Shown here in pieces: positions 6,506-8,562 of a stretch of DNA of 8,562 bases. The first letter of the stretch is position 1, and the number at the start of each line of letters is the position of its first letter. A model generated the notes under the pieces. It did no database searches and was not told the DNA's origin. It saw nothing but the letters and a program-made list of their open reading frames with translations. Source of the stretch: Bacteroidaceae bacterium (GTDB lineage: Bacteria > Bacteroidota > Bacteroidia > Bacteroidales > Bacteroidaceae). The translations under genes were made by a program, and so were the position numbers. The DNA is taken from positions 1-8,562 of the forward strand of contig CAAHEN010000044.1 of assembly GCA_900772575.1 (NCBI GenBank), given 5' to 3'.

Positions 6506-6525
6506 CTGAAAATGCAGCTTTTCAG
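6506..6525. promoter_or_regulatory. Operator-like inverted repeat upstream of the flavodoxin promoter
   Basis: CTGAAAA (6506-6512) and TTTTCAG (6519-6525) are perfect 7-base inverted copies around six bases. The 20-base element ends four bases before the proposed -33 TTTG, which is a typical place for an activator or repressor dimer. It could also act on the divergent operon. The regulator is not identifiable from the window. Confidence 0.4.
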
Positions 6526-6529
6526 TTCC

Positions 6530-6560
6530 TTTGCAAGCGGTAAAAACAAGTCTATCTTAA
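6530..6560 (+). promoter_or_regulatory. Candidate Bacteroidetes-type promoter for the flavodoxin genes
   Basis: TTTG (6530-6533) is followed after 19 bases by TATCTTAA (6553-6560), close to the TTTG / TAnnTTTG arrangement of the Bacteroidetes primary sigma factor; the -7 box matches four of six fixed bases. Predicted start is near 6566-6570, giving a leader of about 95 bases to the first flavodoxin ATG. A 7-base inverted repeat (6534-6540 and 6562-6568, CAAGCGG/CCGCTTG) brackets the -7 box. Confidence 0.42.
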
Positions 6561-6662
6561 TCCGCTTGGCGGCACGCTGCGGCGGCAAATGGCCCGTCCA
6601 TGGCCCCGCAGCTGCGCCGGCAAGACAGTAATCACACAACCAAAAACAACTTTTCAAACATC

Positions 6663-7154
6663 ATGACTGGAATTTTCTACGGTAGCACAACCGGCAACAC
6701 TGAACAGTTGGCCAATGATATCGCTGCACAGCTCGGCGTGGCTTCTGAAGACATTCACAACGTGGGCGAAAGCTCAGCCGACGACGTCGACGGCTACGAC
6801 GTGCTCCTGCTCGGTTCCTCCACCTGGGGTGCCGGCGACCTGCAGGACGACTGGTACGACTTCCTCGACAGCCTGAAGGCCAAGGATCTCTCTGGCAAGA
6901 AGGTGGGTCTCTTCGGCTGCGGCGACAGCGGCTCATATCCCGACACATTCTGCGGCGCCCTGGCCGACATCCACGACCAGCTGGAAGGCACGGGCTGCAC
7001 CTTCATCGGTGCCTATACCCCTGAGGACTACGACGTCACAGACTCTCCCGTCTGCGAGAACGGCCAGTTCGTCGGCCTCGCCATCGACGAGAGCGATCCC
7101 GACAAGACCGATGCCCGCGTGGCCGCTTGGACGGAACTCATCAAGAACGCATAA
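6663..7154 (+). CDS. fldA: Flavodoxin, first of two tandem copies (FMN-stacking Tyr kept)
   Basis: 163-residue short-to-long-chain flavodoxin, a soluble FMN electron carrier. The phosphate-binding loop is GSTTGNTE (7-14). The first FMN-stacking loop is SSTWGAGDLQDDW with Trp55. The second is CGDSGSYPDTFC with Tyr92, equivalent to Tyr94 of E. coli FldA. The C-terminus carries FVGLAIDESDPDKT and the helix AAWTELIKNA. An upstream in-frame ATG at 6600 would add 21 residues with no flavodoxin character, so I chose the ATG at 6663. This start sits after an A-rich leader (CCAAAAACAACTTTTCAAAC) and aligns closely with the second copy. Against that copy it is gap-free over 161 residues with 23 differences by my count (about 86% identity), but its first strand is two residues shorter (MTGIFYG versus MSKIGIFYG). 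A promoter candidate lies about 100 bases upstream. Confidence 0.93.
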   Translation: MTGIFYGSTTGNTEQLANDIAAQLGVASEDIHNVGESSADDVDGYDVLLLGSSTWGAGDLQDDWYDFLDSLKAKDLSGKKVGLFGCGDSGSYPDTFCGALADIHDQLEGTGCTFIGAYTPEDYDVTDSPVCENGQFVGLAIDESDPDKTDARVAAWTELIKNA

Positions 7155-7168
7155 AACCATGGGACCGT

Positions 7169-7228
7169 GGGGCGCCACGACGAGACACGGCGGTGCCCCT
7201 CGCCCCAACCGACAGCCACCAACGGTTG
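7169..7228 (+). other. Two hairpins between the tandem flavodoxins
   Basis: GGGGCGCC (7169-7176) pairs with GGTGCCCC (7192-7199), eight pairs with one G-U, and CAACCG (7206-7211) pairs with CGGTTG (7223-7228). Neither is followed by a T run, so they are unlikely to be intrinsic terminators. They could stabilise or process the mRNA and set different levels of the two copies. Confidence 0.4.
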
Positions 7229-7251
7229 CCGGCAATCAATAAAAACATATC

Positions 7252-7749
7252 ATGAGTAAGATAGGAATTTTCTATGGCAGTACGACCGGCAACACCGAGC
7301 AACTGGCCAACGACATCGCCGCCAAGCTAGGCGTAGCGGCTGAAGACGTCCACAATGTCGGCGAAAGCTCTGCCGACGATGTCGACGGCTACGACGTGCT
7401 CCTGCTCGGCTCCTCCTCTTGGGGAGAGGGCGAGCTGCAAGACGACTGGTACGATTTCCTCGACAACCTGAAGGCCAAAGACCTCTCCGGCAAGAAGGTG
7501 GGCCTCTTCGGCTGCGGCGACAGCGGCTCGAACCCCGACACCTTCTGCGGTGCCGTGGCTGCCCTCCACGACGGCCTGAAGGATACGGGCTGCACCTTCA
7601 TCGGCGCCTATGTCCCTGAGGGCTACGACGTCACAGACTCCGCCGTCTGCCAGGACGGCAAGTTCGTAGGCCTCGCCATCGACGGCGCCGACCCCGACAG
7701 CACCGACGCCCGCGTGGCCGCCTGGACGGAACTCATCAAGAACGCGTAA
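7252..7749 (+). CDS. fldA: Flavodoxin, second tandem copy with Asn at the FMN-stacking Tyr position
   Basis: 165-residue flavodoxin. The phosphate loop is GSTTGNTE (9-16) and Trp57 lies in SSSWGEGELQDDW, so FMN binding should be retained. The second isoalloxazine loop reads CGDSGSNPDTFC: Asn94 replaces the aromatic residue that in most flavodoxins stacks on the FMN ring, and that the first copy keeps (codon tat at 6936-6938 there, aac at 7531-7533 here). Loss of this stacking tyrosine is known in other flavodoxins to weaken FMN binding and shift the semiquinone/hydroquinone potential. The start ATG follows an A-rich leader (CAATAAAAACATATC) 97 bases after the first copy. The next gene begins 4 bases after the stop, indicating tight coupling. 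The pair is best explained by recent tandem duplication followed by divergence. Confidence 0.93.
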   Translation: MSKIGIFYGSTTGNTEQLANDIAAKLGVAAEDVHNVGESSADDVDGYDVLLLGSSSWGEGELQDDWYDFLDNLKAKDLSGKKVGLFGCGDSGSNPDTFCGAVAALHDGLKDTGCTFIGAYVPEGYDVTDSAVCQDGKFVGLAIDGADPDSTDARVAAWTELIKNA

Positions 7750-7753
7750 GCCT

Positions 7754-8110
7754 ATGAGCGCAGAGGACTTCACCCGCTTCGACTCCCTGAAGCTCTACAT
7801 GCATCAGATTTACGAGTTCCGCAAAGGCGTGCGCCACTTGGTGCTCTGCACGATGTGCCCCACGTGTGCCGAAATCATGCGCGCGCGGCTCGACGACCAG
7901 GGCATCTCCCACCTGACGCAGCCTGTCGACGAGAAGAAGGTGAACCTCTACTTCGGCGACGCGGCCTGCCTCGACGCCGTGCGCACGTTTGTCGACAAAC
8001 CCCTCTCATGCCTGACGCCGGCCGAAGACTTCATGCTCGGCGCCATGCTGGGGTACGACATCCGCCAGCAGTGCGAGCGCTACTGCAAACGCAGCCGTAG
8101 GGCCATCTGA
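7754..8110 (+). CDS. DUF2023-like small protein, cysteine-rich, coupled to flavodoxin
   Basis: 118 residues, no signal peptide or membrane segment. The N-terminal MHQIYEFRKGVRHLVL (16-31) and C-terminal AEDFMLGAMLGYDIRQQCERYC (90-111) match my recollection of the DUF2023 family. That family is often encoded beside flavodoxin in Bacteroidetes and has no assigned function. Seven cysteines occur in 118 residues: Cys32, Cys35 and Cys38 in CTMCPTC (C-x2-C-x2-C), then Cys72, Cys86, Cys107 and Cys111 (C-x3-C). The clustering suggests metal or Fe-S binding or disulfide chemistry, but no known cluster fold is recognised. The ATG is 4 bases after the second flavodoxin's stop, so co-translation is likely. 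A role as a flavodoxin partner or redox accessory is inferred only from position. Confidence 0.8.
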   Translation: MSAEDFTRFDSLKLYMHQIYEFRKGVRHLVLCTMCPTCAEIMRARLDDQGISHLTQPVDEKKVNLYFGDAACLDAVRTFVDKPLSCLTPAEDFMLGAMLGYDIRQQCERYCKRSRRAI

Positions 8111-8170
8111 CCCCGGCCATCGCTCCCCCGACACGCCGGCCGGTCACACACCGCCAACGACTGCGCCACC

Positions 8171-8203
8171 GGGCTATCAGCCCATTTCTTTCATTTTTTA
8201 TTT
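8171..8203 (+). terminator. Probable intrinsic terminator after the DUF2023-like gene
   Basis: GGGCT (8171-8175), loop ATC, AGCCC (8179-8183) is followed by a T-rich tract (8184-8203). The stem is short but GC-rich and correctly placed, 61 bases after the stop of the last gene on this strand. Confidence 0.5.
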
Positions 8204-8207
8204 GTCC

Positions 8208-8278
8208 AAAAGCCTCCGTTTGATGCTATCTCCGGGCCGAAAACTCGCCGGGGTGGGTGCAGCAAACGAGGCTTTTTT
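8208..8278 (+). terminator. Long hairpin ending in T6, possible second or bidirectional terminator
   Basis: AAAAGCCTCCGTTTG (8208-8222) pairs with CAAACGAGGCTTTT (8263-8276) with one bulged base. The 40-base interior has its own partial stem (CCGG at 8232-8235 and 8248-8251). Six T's end the right arm on the plus strand; on the minus strand four T's end it. The long interior is unusual for a simple terminator. Confidence 0.5.
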
Positions 8279-8447
8279 CATGCCCGAGCGCTGTCCGGTA
8301 AAACTTTTGCACCGGCCCAGGACACCGGAGGCTTTCGACGCGCATGTGCCGCGCATCATCAATCGCATATTTTCAATCCACACCGAACATGTGACGCATA
8401 CCATCATGACCGTATCCGGCGGTGGGTACACCCGTACAGGATACCGA
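8279..8447. other. Gene-free stretch with nothing recognised
   Basis: A plus-strand frame runs through here (8202-8546) but starts inside the long hairpin with a non-ATG codon and resembles no family I know. I see no promoter, RNA gene or mobile element in this part. Confidence 0.5.
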
Positions 8448-8552
8448 GAAGCCCCGAGACGGGGCGACGTACCAGCAGGCGGGGGTGTCACCCCCCGTTT
8501 ACCGGACGCCATGCCAATACCACATTCGAACCCTCGGAGAGGGTGACATATC
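8448..8552 (+). repeat. Pair of hairpin-plus-YGACRTAYC repeats around a GC hairpin
   Basis: Copy one (8448-8473) is GAA, a CCCC-GAGAC-GGGG-type stem, then CGACGTACC. Copy two (8528-8552) is GAA, a CCCTCGGAGAGGG-type stem, then TGACATATC. Between them CGGGGGT (8480-8486) and ACCCCCCG (8490-8497) form a third tight hairpin. The shared layout suggests an intergenic repeat family that may continue beyond the window edge. I recall similar GACATA-tailed hairpins in Bacteroidetes intergenic DNA but cannot name the family. Confidence 0.5.
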
Positions 8553-8562
8553 AGTTCAGCCC

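Larger units (their letters stand above)
6155..6662. other. Divergent gene-free intergenic region, 508 bases
   Basis: This stretch separates the minus-strand pst-like/sulfite reductase operon from the plus-strand flavodoxin genes. A minus-strand frame spanning 6004-6483 and a plus-strand frame at 6206-6430 are open, but neither has a recognisable family, leader or start context, so I call no gene. From left to right it holds a CA-rich leader for pstB, a minus-strand -7 box, an inverted repeat at 6250-6267, an 8-base inverted repeat at 6296-6335, a GC-rich self-complementary block at about 6390-6480, and the flavodoxin promoter area at 6506-6568. I recognise no known riboswitch or RNA family in it. 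Confidence 0.7.

Noticed and set aside
6534..6568. Invertible promoter, because 7-base inverted repeats bracket the -7 box
   Set aside because: The arms are too short and only 21 bases apart, and no invertase gene is nearby. An operator or chance dyad is more likely.
6600..6662. Upstream ATG extending the first flavodoxin by 21 residues
   Set aside because: The added residues are not flavodoxin-like; the ATG at 6663 follows an A-rich leader and aligns with the second copy.
8202..8546. Plus-strand frame covering the long hairpin and the right-edge repeats
   Set aside because: It begins with a non-ATG codon inside the hairpin arm and its only pattern (PRRGD-like strings) comes from translating the repeat units.

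Overview
The window looks like chromosomal DNA from a high-GC member of the Bacteroidales (Prevotella/Porphyromonas/Rikenella-like; genus not decidable). Three things point there: a CA/A-rich, Shine-Dalgarno-poor set of gene starts, promoter boxes of the Bacteroidetes primary sigma type (TTTG / TAnnTTTG), and the pairing of a flavodoxin gene with a DUF2023-like gene. There are no IS elements, phage genes, CRISPR arrays, tRNAs or rRNAs.

Positions 1-6154 hold six genes on the minus strand that read as one operon: pstB-like ATPase, siroheme sulfite reductase, pstS-like lipoprotein, pstC-like permease, pstA-like permease, then a HemC-like/uroporphyrinogen-III methyltransferase fusion that runs off the left edge. 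Spacings are 74, 54 and 22 bases, then two 4-base ATGA overlaps. The order is odd for a phosphate operon: sulfite reductase sits between pstB and pstS, no phoU is visible, and the last gene makes the siroheme precursor the reductase needs. The transporter may therefore serve sulfur-oxyanion assimilation rather than phosphate uptake. This is inference; only the gene order and the altered residues in the binding protein are seen.

Positions 6155-6662 are a gene-free divergent regulatory region. It has a candidate minus-strand promoter for the operon, a candidate plus-strand promoter for the flavodoxins, several inverted repeats, and a GC-rich self-complementary block at about 6390-6480.

Positions 6663-8110 hold three plus-strand genes: two tandem flavodoxins, about 86% identical by my residue count, and a cysteine-rich DUF2023-like protein starting 4 bases after the second. 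The first flavodoxin keeps the tyrosine that normally stacks on FMN; the second has asparagine there. Flavodoxin is a plausible electron donor for the divergently encoded reductase, which has no flavoprotein subunit beside it.

Positions 8111-8562 have no convincing gene. They hold a terminator-like hairpin, a second long hairpin ending in six T's, and near the right edge two copies of a hairpin-plus-YGACRTA repeat.
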